DNA of 50,204 bases, taken from contig JAUVYG010000003.1 of NCBI GenBank assembly GCA_030603185.1, positions 1 to 50,204 of the forward strand, written 5' to 3'. This document shows positions 38,681 to 45,197 of this stretch, in pieces. The stretch comes from Actinomycetota bacterium (GTDB lineage Bacteria; Actinomycetota; JAUVYG01). The position numbers were made by a program, and so were the translations under genes. Each line of letters begins with the position of its first letter. The stretch's first letter is position 1. The notes under the pieces are model-generated. The model worked only from the letters and a program-made list of their open reading frames with translations, made no database searches and was not told the DNA's origin.

Positions 38681-38709
38681 AACATACCATTGCAATCTGC
38701 TGCCGTCAA
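38681..38709 (-). promoter_or_regulatory. Promoter of rpoBC in the rplL-rpoB spacer
   Basis: On the minus strand TTGACG (38709-38704) and TATGTT (38686-38681) are 17 nt apart, giving a leader of about 50 nt before rpoB. It lies directly behind the long hairpin after rplL, so rpoBC can be transcribed apart from rplJL. Confidence 0.7.
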
Positions 38710-38717
38710 CTGATACA

Positions 38718-38770
38718 GCCCGCCCGGATTAGTAGCTACGATGTCGGATTACGCAGCTCCCCGGGCGGGC
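38718..38770 (-). promoter_or_regulatory. Long hairpin between rplL and rpoB (attenuator or RNase III site)
   Basis: Outer arms gcccgcccgg (38718-38727) and ccgggcgggc (38761-38770) are perfectly complementary over 10 bp. A second 7-bp stem (agctgcg with cgtagct on the minus strand, one G-U pair) forms inside. No T-run follows, so this is more like the partial attenuator/processing site found at the same junction in E. coli than a full terminator. It starts 17 nt after rplL. Confidence 0.6.
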
Positions 38771-38787
38771 CTCAGTTAAAAGCGTAT

Positions 38788-39168
38788 TTACTTAAGCTCT
38801 ACAGTAGCGCCAGCTGCTTCGAGCTGCTCCTTGAACTTGTCGGCCTCGTCCTTTGTAACGCCTTCCTTGACGGGAGTTGGAGCACTCTCGACAAGATCCT
38901 TCGCTTCTTTTAGGCCAAGGCTGGTGATTGCGCGAACTTCCTTGATTACCTGAATCTTCTTGTCGCCAGCAGCAGTGAGGACCACGTCGAACTCGGTCTT
39001 CTCTTCTGAGCCACCGGCGTCTCCGCCTGCAGCTGGACCAGCAGCCATAGCCATTGGCATTGCAGCGCTAACGCCGAATACCTCTTCGAGCTCAGATACT
39101 AGCTCTGAGAGCTCGATAGCGCTCATCTCTTTGATAGCGTTTATCATTTCGTCTTTCGTAAGTGCCAT
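38788..39168 (-). CDS. rplL: 50S ribosomal protein L7/L12
   Basis: A 126-residue stalk protein. The N-terminal dimerisation domain ([20 protein letters not shown]) is joined by an Ala/Gly/Pro hinge ([12 protein letters not shown]) to the factor-binding C-terminal domain ([40 protein letters not shown]). It recruits EF-G and EF-Tu. It lies after rplJ. Confidence 0.97.
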   Translation of the reverse strand: MALTKDEMINAIKEMSAIELSELVSELEEVFGVSAAMPMAMAAGPAAGGDAGGSEEKTEFDVVLTAAGDKKIQVIKEVRAITSLGLKEAKDLVESAPTPVKEGVTKDEADKFKEQLEAAGATVELK

Positions 39169-39195
39169 TTATCCTCCTAGGGATATTCAGTGCGG

Positions 39196-39720
39196 CTACG
39201 CCGCCTCTTCCTTTTGTTTCACGATCTGACCTAGCACAGTCGCAAGTGACTGTGGTGGTCGGTTGAGTACACGAACCAGTCCCGACAATGGGGAGTTGAG
39301 TGAGCCAACGAGCTTTGCAAGCAGTTCGTCGCGGGACGGTAGGTTGGCAAGTACCACTACCTGACTAGCGTCGATTACTTTGCCGTCAAGCAGTCCTGCT
39401 CGGATCTCGAGCTTTTCTGAATCCTTACCGAAGTCATTCAGAGCCTTCGCGGCTGCGGTAATATCGCCACCGCAAAACGCAATAGCGATAGGTCCCTGAA
39501 GATGTTCATCTAGGCCCTCAATGCCAGCTTCGCTGGCCGCTCTTTTTACAAGGGTATTCTTGAGAACTCGAAATGTGGTCTGGTCGCTCGAAAGCTTCCG
39601 GCGCAGTTCAGTGATGTCTGCAACAGTTAGTCCACGGTAGTCCGAGAGAATAAGGTCCGAGTGCCCTCTAAGGAGCTCGGCTATCTCTTGTACTTTTTGA
39701 ACCTTTTCAGCTGTAGGCAT
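39196..39720 (-). CDS. rplJ: 50S ribosomal protein L10
   Basis: A 174-residue L10, the stalk base that binds L12 dimers through its C-terminal helix. Starting at the ATG at 39720, MPTAEKVQKVQEIAELLRGH, DYRGLTVADITELRRKL and FRVLKNTLVKRAA are conserved. A near-perfect AAAGGAGGTGA lies just before the start; the frame continues upstream into the leader but that part is not coding. An L10-type leader with a terminator precedes it. Confidence 0.96.
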   Translation of the reverse strand: MPTAEKVQKVQEIAELLRGHSDLILSDYRGLTVADITELRRKLSSDQTTFRVLKNTLVKRAASEAGIEGLDEHLQGPIAIAFCGGDITAAAKALNDFGKDSEKLEIRAGLLDGKVIDASQVVVLANLPSRDELLAKLVGSLNSPLSGLVRVLNRPPQSLATVLGQIVKQKEEAA

Positions 39721-39767
39721 ACACTTCACCTCCTTTCGCCGGAAATTTAATTGGTCTGGGGGCCAAT

Positions 39768-39798
39768 AAAAAAAGCCCCTCCTTAAGACGGAGGGGCT
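39768..39798 (-). terminator. Leader terminator (attenuator) before rplJ
   Basis: On the minus strand AGCCCCTCC (39782-39774 complement side) pairs with GGAGGGGCT to give a 9-bp stem with a 7-nt loop, followed by seven T. It lies inside the rplJ leader, 48 nt before the start codon and about 90 nt after the promoter, and not behind any gene on this strand. Confidence 0.82.
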
Positions 39799-39886
39799 AA
39801 AAATCACTCGCGCGAAGTTACCCATTCCGACCTCGGCAGGAAATTAAGTCCAACAAGTTGGACGCCTACTGTCTTAAGTCCGGCAA
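39799..39886 (-). promoter_or_regulatory. L10 leader (autoregulatory rplJL leader RNA)
   Basis: The minus-strand leader contains GGACTTAATTTCCTGCCGAG, matching the conserved core of the L10(L12)4-binding leader found ahead of rplJ in many bacteria (Rfam L10_leader). A preceding GTCCAACTTGTTGGAC hairpin and the downstream terminator complete the element. In B. subtilis L10-L12 binding controls a terminator in this leader; the same mechanism is likely here. Confidence 0.75.
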
Positions 39887-39892
39887 GTGAGA

Positions 39893-39921
39893 AGGATATC
39901 ATTTAGCCCTCTCCCAGTCAA
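39893..39921 (-). promoter_or_regulatory. Promoter of rplJL
   Basis: On the minus strand TTGACT (39921-39916) and TATCCT (39898-39893) are 17 nt apart. The expected transcription start is just ahead of the L10 leader. Confidence 0.75.
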
Positions 39922-39966
39922 TAGTCTGAGTTTTGTCGTAGAATAAAGGTTACCCGAAGGAGGAGT

Positions 39967-40101
39967 ATGGACATCAACTGGTTGCCCGTCGTCGTCATAC
40001 TAATCGTGGTTGCTGTATTCGGCTTTCGAAGCTATTTGGAAAAAAAGAGGCGCGACCACAAGACCGACACTTCCCAGTCCAAGTGGAGCGACCGCCGCTA
40101 G
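39967..40101 (+). CDS. Small single-span membrane protein, opposite strand within the ribosomal cluster
   Basis: A 44-residue ORF starting MDINWLPVVVILIVVAV. One transmembrane helix (about residues 5-20) is followed by a short basic, polar tail (YLEKKRRDHKTD...WSDRR), so the C terminus is probably cytoplasmic. A strong ribosome-binding site (aaggagga) ends 5 nt before the ATG, and a TAGAAT -10-like element lies about 20 nt further up. It is the only plus-strand coding sequence in the cluster. It sits between the rplJ promoter and the 3' end of rplA (2-nt gap, convergent). I do not recognise it; function unknown. Confidence 0.62.
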   Translation: MDINWLPVVVILIVVAVFGFRSYLEKKRRDHKTDTSQSKWSDRR

Positions 40102-40103
40102 GG

Positions 40104-40817
40104 CTACTCGCTGTCTTCCAGGATGTCCTTTGTGGCTATTGAGTCTACCCTCGCCGAAGGACCCATGGTCGAGGTCATGAAAATACTCTTAACGTATTTG
40201 CCCTTTGAACCAGATGGTTTAGCTCGCATGATCTCATCTACCACTGAAGCATAGTTCTCGAGAAGAGCCTGCTCATCGAAGGAAGCCTTGCCGATAGGAA
40301 CGTGACAGATGCCGAACTTATCGTTGCGGTACTCTACCTTGCCGGCCTTGATGTCTTTTACTGCTTTTGCCACATCAAAGGTGACGGTTCCAACCTTTGG
40401 GTTCGGCATCAAGCCCCGTGGCCCAAGAGCCCTACCGAGCTTTCCAACTGTTCCCATAACATCCGGAGTGGCAATACAAGCATCGAAGTCCATCTTGCCC
40501 TTCTCGATGTCTGCTGCAAGTTCAGCAAGTCCAACAAGCTCGGCTCCGGCATCAGTGGCCTCTTTAGCCTTCTCGCCTTCAGCAAACACGGCAACCCGGA
40601 TGTTCTTTCCTGTTCCGTTTGGAAGACTGATTGTACCTCGTAGCGATTGATCAGCTTGGCGGGGGTCGATACCCAAACGAAAGTGGGCCTCGATAGTTTC
40701 GTCGAATTTTGCCTTTGCGCCGACTTTGACGACTGCGACTGCATCCTTGGGACTGTAGGTCTTGTCCACGTCAACCGCGTCGGCGGCAGACTTGTACCTT
40801 TTGCCTTTTTGGGCCAT
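40104..40817 (-). CDS. rplA: 50S ribosomal protein L1
   Basis: A 237-residue L1 at the E-site stalk; in E. coli it represses rpl[57 protein letters not shown] and [10 protein letters not shown] are conserved. The ATG at 40817, with AGGAGG upstream, is preferred over the start at 40838. It follows rplK by 93 nt that include a hairpin. Confidence 0.96.
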   Translation of the reverse strand: MAQKGKRYKSAADAVDVDKTYSPKDAVAVVKVGAKAKFDETIEAHFRLGIDPRQADQSLRGTISLPNGTGKNIRVAVFAEGEKAKEATDAGAELVGLAELAADIEKGKMDFDACIATPDVMGTVGKLGRALGPRGLMPNPKVGTVTFDVAKAVKDIKAGKVEYRNDKFGICHVPIGKASFDEQALLENYASVVDEIMRAKPSGSKGKYVKSIFMTSTMGPSARVDSIATKDILEDSE

Positions 40818-40875
40818 GCGTTTTCCTCCTGTGGTCAAACAGCGGGGTGTTCCCGCCTCCCACCTAGGGGTTTAA

Positions 40876-40894
40876 GGAGCGCCGCTGGCGCTCC
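40876..40894 (-). repeat. Hairpin in the rplK-rplA spacer
   Basis: Arms ggagcgcc (40876-40883) and ggcgctcc (40887-40894) form an 8-bp stem with a 3-nt loop, 17 nt after the rplK stop. On the minus strand TTAAACC follows, so termination is at most partial. It could bind L1 or be a processing site. Confidence 0.45.
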
Positions 40895-40910
40895 ATTTTT
40901 CACGAACTAT

Positions 40911-41336
40911 CTAGTCGATGACCTCAAGGCCCATGGACCTTGCGGTGCCGGCGATTATCTTGGCGCCTGCGTCGACATCATTTGCACTGATGTCATCCAT
41001 CTTCGTCTGTGCGATCTCTTTGCACTGATCCAGGGTCACAGTTCCAACCTTATCGCGGTTAGGTTCGCCCGATCCTGACTTAATGCCGGCAGCGGCCTTA
41101 AGCAGAACCGCAGCAGGGGGAGATTTCGTTATGAACGAAAAGGTGCGGTCCTCATACACGGTGATCTCAACAGGAATGATCGTGCCTGACTGCTCTTTAG
41201 TCTTATCATTATAGGCCTTGCAGAAGTCCATGATGTTTACACCATGCTGACCCAGTGCGGGACCTACGGGTGGAGCGGGATTCGCACCGCCGGCAGGTAT
41301 CTGAAGTTTGATTAGTGACAGGACTTTCTTGGCCAT
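40911..41336 (-). CDS. rplK: 50S ribosomal protein L11
   Basis: A 141-residue L11 of the GTPase-associated centre, target of thiopeptides and needed for the stringent response. [20 protein letters not shown] (proline-rich N-terminal domain), [17 protein letters not shown] and [12 protein letters not shown] at the C terminus are conserved. It follows nusG by 9 nt. Confidence 0.97.
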   Translation of the reverse strand: MAKKVLSLIKLQIPAGGANPAPPVGPALGQHGVNIMDFCKAYNDKTKEQSGTIIPVEITVYEDRTFSFITKSPPAAVLLKAAAGIKSGSGEPNRDKVGTVTLDQCKEIAQTKMDDISANDVDAGAKIIAGTARSMGLEVID

Positions 41337-41345
41337 GGGTTCTCC

Positions 41346-41885
41346 CTACAGTTTTGCTACCTGGTCAAACGCCAGTTCAACAGGTGTATCTCTTCCGAAA
41401 ATATTTACTAGTACCTTTAGCTTGCTCTGATCGACGTTGATCTCACTAATAGTTCCTTCGAACTCTGCGAGAGGTCCGTCGTTGACCTTGACGCTCTCAC
41501 CGACTGTGAACTCAGTCTTAGGCTTCGGCTTCGAGAACGTCTTACGCTTGAGTATTCGTTCTACCTCGAGCTCGGACAGCGGTGTCGGTTTGCCGCCCTG
41601 CCCAACGAATCCGGTGACTCCCGGTGTGTTGCGAACAACGTACCAAGAGTCGTCGTCCAGCTGCATGCTAACCAGGATGTATCCCGGAAAGACCTTGCGC
41701 TGCACAACATTTTTCTTGCGACCCTTGACCTCGATTACATCCTCGGTCGGGATCTCGATGTCAAAGATCTTGTCAAGAACCTCCATTGAGCGCACTCGGT
41801 GCTCAAGGTTGGTCTTAACTTTATTCTCGTATCCTGAATAGGTATGTACGACATACCATCTACGATTTCCGGTGGCGAGAGCCAC
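41346..41885 (-). CDS. nusG: Transcription termination/antitermination protein NusG
   Basis: A 179-residue NusG. The NGN domain ([41 protein letters not shown]) binds RNA polymerase; the KOW domain ([18 protein letters not shown]) contacts Rho or S10. It lacks the large N-terminal extension of many Actinobacteria. The start is a GTG at 41885 with AGGAG upstream. It follows secE by 11 nt. Confidence 0.97.
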   Translation of the reverse strand: MALATGNRRWYVVHTYSGYENKVKTNLEHRVRSMEVLDKIFDIEIPTEDVIEVKGRKKNVVQRKVFPGYILVSMQLDDDSWYVVRNTPGVTGFVGQGGKPTPLSELEVERILKRKTFSKPKPKTEFTVGESVKVNDGPLAEFEGTISEINVDQSKLKVLVNIFGRDTPVELAFDQVAKL

Positions 41886-41896
41886 AGATCACACTC

Positions 41897-42274
41897 CTAT
41901 ATGTTCAAAGCTCCAGCGATGCTTCTAAATCCCCAGTCCAACAGCCCAATATAAAGACCCAGAACCACTATTGCAACAAGAACAGCCGAGGTAGAAGCGA
42001 GTAGCTGCTTGCGCCCAGGCCATGTAACCCGCTTCATCTCACCGCGTACGTCCCTAAGAAATGAAGGGATTCTCTTTATCCGCTCACCTATCCCGACGGA
42101 TTGGGAGGTTTTTGCCTTGTCCTTCTTGTTGTCCTTGCCCTTGGGCTTTACGTCGCTCGCCACTGAAAGCTTTGCGCCGCTGTCAGCTGCTGCCTTTGGG
42201 GTCGCTCCGGACTCACGCTTAGCCTTGGGCTTCGGCGCGGGCTTCTTTTTCTTTGTCTTCTTGTTTTTTGCCAT
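41897..42274 (-). CDS. secE: Preprotein translocase subunit SecE
   Basis: A 125-residue SecE. The amphipathic helix FLRDVRGEMKRVTWPGRKQLL and one transmembrane helix (STSAVLVAIVVLGLYIGLLD) form the functional core at the C terminus. The first 65 residues are a Lys/Ala/Pro-rich low-complexity extension, as in other Actinobacteria. It clamps SecY. It lies between tRNA-Trp and nusG. Confidence 0.95.
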   Translation of the reverse strand: MAKNKKTKKKKPAPKPKAKRESGATPKAAADSGAKLSVASDVKPKGKDNKKDKAKTSQSVGIGERIKRIPSFLRDVRGEMKRVTWPGRKQLLASTSAVLVAIVVLGLYIGLLDWGFRSIAGALNI

Positions 42275-42353
42275 ATATTTCTCTCACGTAGCGACTACGC
42301 CCAACGGCTACAGCGGACGCCAAATTAACCTGTACTACTTTGTTGGACTCGGC

Positions 42354-42426
42354 AGGGCAGGAGGGATTCGAACCCCCAACATCCGGTTTTGGAGACCGGC
42401 GCTCTACCAGTTGGAGCTACTGCCCT
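42354..42426 (-). tRNA. tRNA-Trp (anticodon CCA)
   Basis: On the minus strand acceptor AGGGCAG pairs with CTGCCCT, the anticodon arm is CCGGT-CTCCAAA-ACCGG giving anticodon CCA, and the T arm contains GGGGGTTCGAATCCC. The 3' CCA is not encoded (GCCG follows), unlike the tRNA-Gly in this window. Its place just upstream of secE-nusG is common in bacteria. Confidence 0.95.
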
Positions 42427-42443
42427 ATCTGGCGAACCCGTCA

Positions 42444-42472
42444 ACTTTAGCACATACCTACCCATGTCCCAA
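42444..42472 (-). promoter_or_regulatory. Promoter of tRNA-Trp-secE-nusG
   Basis: On the minus strand TTGGGA (42472-42467) and TAAAGT (42449-42444) are 17 nt apart, with TG-C just before the -10 (extended -10). The expected start is about 10 nt before the tRNA 5' end. Confidence 0.7.
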
Positions 42473-42501
42473 CCATTTTCCTGGGGCCATAAAACCCCCC
42501 G

Positions 42502-43158
42502 TCAGTGGTCTCTTTTGACCCTGATCGTTTGAGCCAAATCTAAACCGATGGCTTGGAGCCGCCCCTCGATGTTGATGTGAATGGGGCCCTCGAAAGGAGA
42601 CCTCTCTTCAATCGAGGTTCTAGCGCCGGGTCTCAGCCCCAATGAATCCAGGTACTGAAGAAGTTTTGAATCATCCTCTGGGACGATAGCAACAGTGCAC
42701 TGCTCTCCGATCGCACAATCAGCCAATCGATCATTTGGCTCATCGGCAATAGAACCATCCGGCCCCGGAATCGGATAACCATGAGGGCAAGTATCAGGCT
42801 CTCCCAGCATCCGGGCTATTCCCGCTTCAACCTCTGGGGAAAGAATGTGTTCGAACCTACACGCCTCGTCATGGACCTTGTCCCACGAAAGTCCGACCAT
42901 ATCTGTGAGAAATCTCTCTGACAGGCGGTGTTTGCGCACCAAATGTAGGGCCTTGGCCCTGCCTTCCTGGGTGAGCCTGATGATCATGTCAGGATTCCGG
43001 GTGATCAAACCTTGGTCGACGAGCTTTTTCATCATCTCAGCCACCGAGGCTGGCGAAACGTCAAGCTGCTCGGCTAGTCGAACAGCTCGGAGTCCTGACG
43101 TCTCAGAACTCAGCTTATATATTGATTCCAGATATTCTTCCACAGTCGCTGAAGGCAA
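42502..43158 (-). CDS. DtxR/IdeR-family metal-dependent repressor with FeoA domain
   Basis: A 218-residue regulator. The winged-helix DNA-binding domain is at 1-60 (VEEYLESIYKLSSE, VRLAEQLDVSPASVAEMM), the metal-binding/dimerisation domain at about 65-140 (HRLSERFLTDMVGLSWDKVHDEACRFEHILS, PDTCPHGYPIPG), and a C-terminal SH3/FeoA-like domain at about 150-215. The Cys-Pro-His-Gly and His residues are the usual Fe(II)/Mn(II) ligands. The start is a TTG at 43158 with AGGGGG upstream. A palindrome overlapping its own transcription start suggests autoregulation. It is the first gene left of oriC. Confidence 0.9.
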   Translation of the reverse strand: MPSATVEEYLESIYKLSSETSGLRAVRLAEQLDVSPASVAEMMKKLVDQGLITRNPDMIIRLTQEGRAKALHLVRKHRLSERFLTDMVGLSWDKVHDEACRFEHILSPEVEAGIARMLGEPDTCPHGYPIPGPDGSIADEPNDRLADCAIGEQCTVAIVPEDDSKLLQYLDSLGLRPGARTSIEERSPFEGPIHINIEGRLQAIGLDLAQTIRVKRDH

Positions 43159-43180
43159 GTTATTACCCCCTAATGGGATT

Positions 43181-43198
43181 TGTTAGGTCTGCTTAACA
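43181..43198. promoter_or_regulatory. Candidate metal-repressor operator ahead of the DtxR-family gene
   Basis: Arms tgttagg and cttaaca are separated by 4 nt, six of seven positions being symmetric. The site covers the predicted transcription start. It resembles half of the TTAGGTTAGGCTAACCTAA-type DtxR box but is not a full match. Confidence 0.45.
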
Positions 43199-43199
43199 C

Positions 43200-43228
43200 A
43201 TTTTATTAACACCCAGCTCATTGGTCAA
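43200..43228 (-). promoter_or_regulatory. Promoter of the DtxR-family gene
   Basis: On the minus strand TTGACC (43228-43223) and TAAAAT (43205-43200) are 17 nt apart. The -35 end touches a long imperfect inverted repeat that begins oriC. Confidence 0.7.
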
Positions 43229-43229
43229 C

Positions 43230-43264
43230 GTCTGGGGGTTGACCGGGCGATGTCACCCCCAGAC
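43230..43264. repeat. Long inverted repeat at the left edge of oriC
   Basis: gtctggggg-t-tgac and gtca-cccccagac pair over 13 bp with a single bulged t and an 8-nt loop. It lies between the DtxR-family promoter and the first DnaA box. It may be a replication-control site, a protein-binding site or a cruciform; there is no adjacent gene end that needs a terminator. Confidence 0.55.
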
Positions 43265-43530
43265 AGTCAACCGGTTATCCACACCTGTGGAAACGCCTGT
43301 GTATAACTACACACGGCCAGGTTAATGGCATAATATGCTCAGTAAGGCATTGGATGAGTTTTGGCCCAAGCACAGCTAGATATGGTTTGAAGCAAAACTC
43401 CCACATTGTCCACAGGAGCCTGTGGATAACTTTGGGATAGAACAGGTATTTCGGGGTTACGGGCCGCACTAGGACGGTGCTAGTATGAACTCTCGTTGTT
43501 CATGAAAAGTTATTCACAAGGGGTCGGGTA

Positions 43531-44952
43531 TTGGAAAGACAGCTGCTTGAGACCGAGCTTGAATCGGTTTGGGAACAGAGCCTGGGTTTGGTCAAGAACC
43601 AGCTCAGCACTCAGACCTTCAAGACCTGGTTCGACCGTACAAGGCCGGTTTCGGTCAGTGGTGAGGTCGTGACCATCGCAACCCCCAACTTATTCACCAA
43701 GGAATGGCTTGAGGATAGATACATCCCGATCATCCAAAAGGCCATCTCGGAGATTACCGGGAGCACTGCGACAGTGCGCCTGGTTGTTGAGGCTACACCG
43801 GCTGCCGAGGCGGACCGACCGCTGCAGAATGAATCCCGACCGGAACCCGCTGAGAGAAACGAAGTCGATGATGAATACATTCGCGAACTTGCAGTTTCAT
43901 CAGTAAAAAATCTTAACCCCAAATACCACTTTGAGTCCTTCGTCATCGGGGCGAGTAATCGATTCGCGCACGCAGCTGCCCTGGCAGTGGCCGAGAAGCC
44001 GGCTCATGCTTACAATCCGCTCTTCATCTATGGAGGAGTCGGACTGGGCAAGACACACCTGTTGCATGCGATTGGTCACTATGTAAGCGAACACACGCCC
44101 CACTTGCAGGTGAAGTACGTTTCTTCTGAGAAGTTCACCAACGATTTTATCAATTCGATTCGAGATAAAGACAAGATTGCTGGTTTCCAGCGTAAGTACC
44201 GCAATGTTGACGTTCTATTGATCGACGATATTCAGTTCCTAGAGAATAAGGAGGCTACCCAGGAGGAGTTCTTCCATACTTTCAACACTCTTCATGGAGC
44301 CAACAAACAGATAGTGATCAGTTCAGATCGTCCACCCAAGGAGATCGCCACTCTTGAGGACAGGCTCAGGTCCAGGTTCGAGTGGGGTTTGATCACCGAC
44401 GTCCAACCTCCCGATCTTGAGACTCGCATAGCCATTCTTCGGAAAAAAGCGCAGTCAGAGCAATTATCTATTTCGAATGATGTACTAGAGTTCATAGCCT
44501 CGAATATCCAGTCGAATATCAGAGAGCTCGAGGGTGCGCTCATTCGAGTCTTGGCATTCTCTTCTCTGACAAACCAGCCTATAGACCTATCACTGGCCGA
44601 GGATGTTCTGAGAAGTCTCCTTCCAGATCAGGCAATGAGACCGATCGATATCGCCCTCATCCAACAAGAGGCGTGTCAGTTCTATGGGGTCAAACACCCA
44701 GACCTGCTTGGACCCAAGAGATCTCAGAATATTGTCTATCCACGTCAAATAGCCATGTATCTCACACGTGAGATGACGGATTGCTCATTGCCGGCCATTG
44801 GTCGTCAGTTCGGAAACCGCGATCACACGACGGTCATGCACGCCTGTAAAAGAATTGAGAAGCTCATCTCTGAACGAAGAGAGACCTACAACGAGATTCA
44901 GACCTTAACCGGGTCCATTAAGCGTATGGCGACCATGAGCCCAGGGGCTTGA
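43531..44952 (+). CDS. dnaA: Chromosomal replication initiator protein DnaA
   Basis: A 473-residue DnaA. Domain I (about 1-85) contains [13 protein letters not shown]; a short acidic linker follows; the AAA+ domain starts near 130 with Walker [11 protein letters not shown] (168-177) and Walker B LLIDDIQF (229-236); the C-terminal DNA-binding domain holds [20 protein letters not shown]. It melts oriC and loads helicase. The start is a TTG at 43531 with AAGGGG upstream. DnaA boxes on both sides imply autoregulation. Confidence 0.97.
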   Translation: MERQLLETELESVWEQSLGLVKNQLSTQTFKTWFDRTRPVSVSGEVVTIATPNLFTKEWLEDRYIPIIQKAISEITGSTATVRLVVEATPAAEADRPLQNESRPEPAERNEVDDEYIRELAVSSVKNLNPKYHFESFVIGASNRFAHAAALAVAEKPAHAYNPLFIYGGVGLGKTHLLHAIGHYVSEHTPHLQVKYVSSEKFTNDFINSIRDKDKIAGFQRKYRNVDVLLIDDIQFLENKEATQEEFFHTFNTLHGANKQIVISSDRPPKEIATLEDRLRSRFEWGLITDVQPPDLETRIAILRKKAQSEQLSISNDVLEFIASNIQSNIRELEGALIRVLAFSSLTNQPIDLSLAEDVLRSLLPDQAMRPIDIALIQQEACQFYGVKHPDLLGPKRSQNIVYPRQIAMYLTREMTDCSLPAIGRQFGNRDHTTVMHACKRIEKLISERRETYNEIQTLTGSIKRMATMSPGA

Positions 44953-45197
44953 TATGCCCGATTATGACCTCTGTCTCTACTGTGGATAATGTGTGGAGTA
45001 CTCGTGTATAAGTTGATAAGTTATCCAGAGCTTGGGACGGAATACGCATTAATGTGGATAAGCTGCGATTCTTACACACAAGATCAACGTTTGTATCCAC
45101 AACCTAATAAGGCTCACAACCTGCGTGAAGGTGCGTTATTCACATTATCAACACCCCCTATTATGACTACGTATTTTGTATAGAAAGGAAATGAATA
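44953..45197. other. oriC: oriC, right DnaA-box cluster (dnaA-dnaN spacer)
   Basis: A 245-nt spacer with three perfect boxes: tgtggataa at 44981-44989 and 45053-45061 (both minus) and ttattcaca at 45136-45144 (plus). One-mismatch boxes are cgtgtataa 45003-45011, ttatccaga 45021-45029 and gtatccaca 45093-45101; ttatcaaca follows at 45145. The 40 nt before dnaN are AT-rich and are the likeliest unwinding element, giving the bipartite layout known from B. subtilis. Confidence 0.82.

Larger units (their letters stand above)
43159..43530. other. oriC: oriC, left DnaA-box cluster (dnaA upstream region)
   Basis: This 372-nt gene-free region holds perfect or near-perfect DnaA boxes (TTWTNCACA): ttatccaca 43275-43283 (+), tgtgtataa 43298-43306 (-), tgtggataa 43421-43429 (-) and ttattcaca 43510-43518 (+), plus one-mismatch ttgtccaca 43406-43414. 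Gene orientation switches from minus to plus across it. It also holds the DtxR-family promoter and operator, a long inverted repeat, and an extended -10 (TGCTAGTAT, ending 43486) that may drive dnaA. The second box cluster lies beyond dnaA. Confidence 0.85.

Noticed and set aside
42427-42501. rpmG (L33), often found beside tRNA-Trp-secE
   Set aside because: I looked for a 49-55-codon frame with L33 cysteines on both sides of tRNA-Trp; the gaps (75 and 79 nt) are too short and hold only a promoter.
42480-42501. G-run/C-run pairing after the DtxR-family gene as a terminator
   Set aside because: The possible GGGG/CCCC stem is only 4 bp and lacks a T-run, so transcription may continue into tRNA-Trp.
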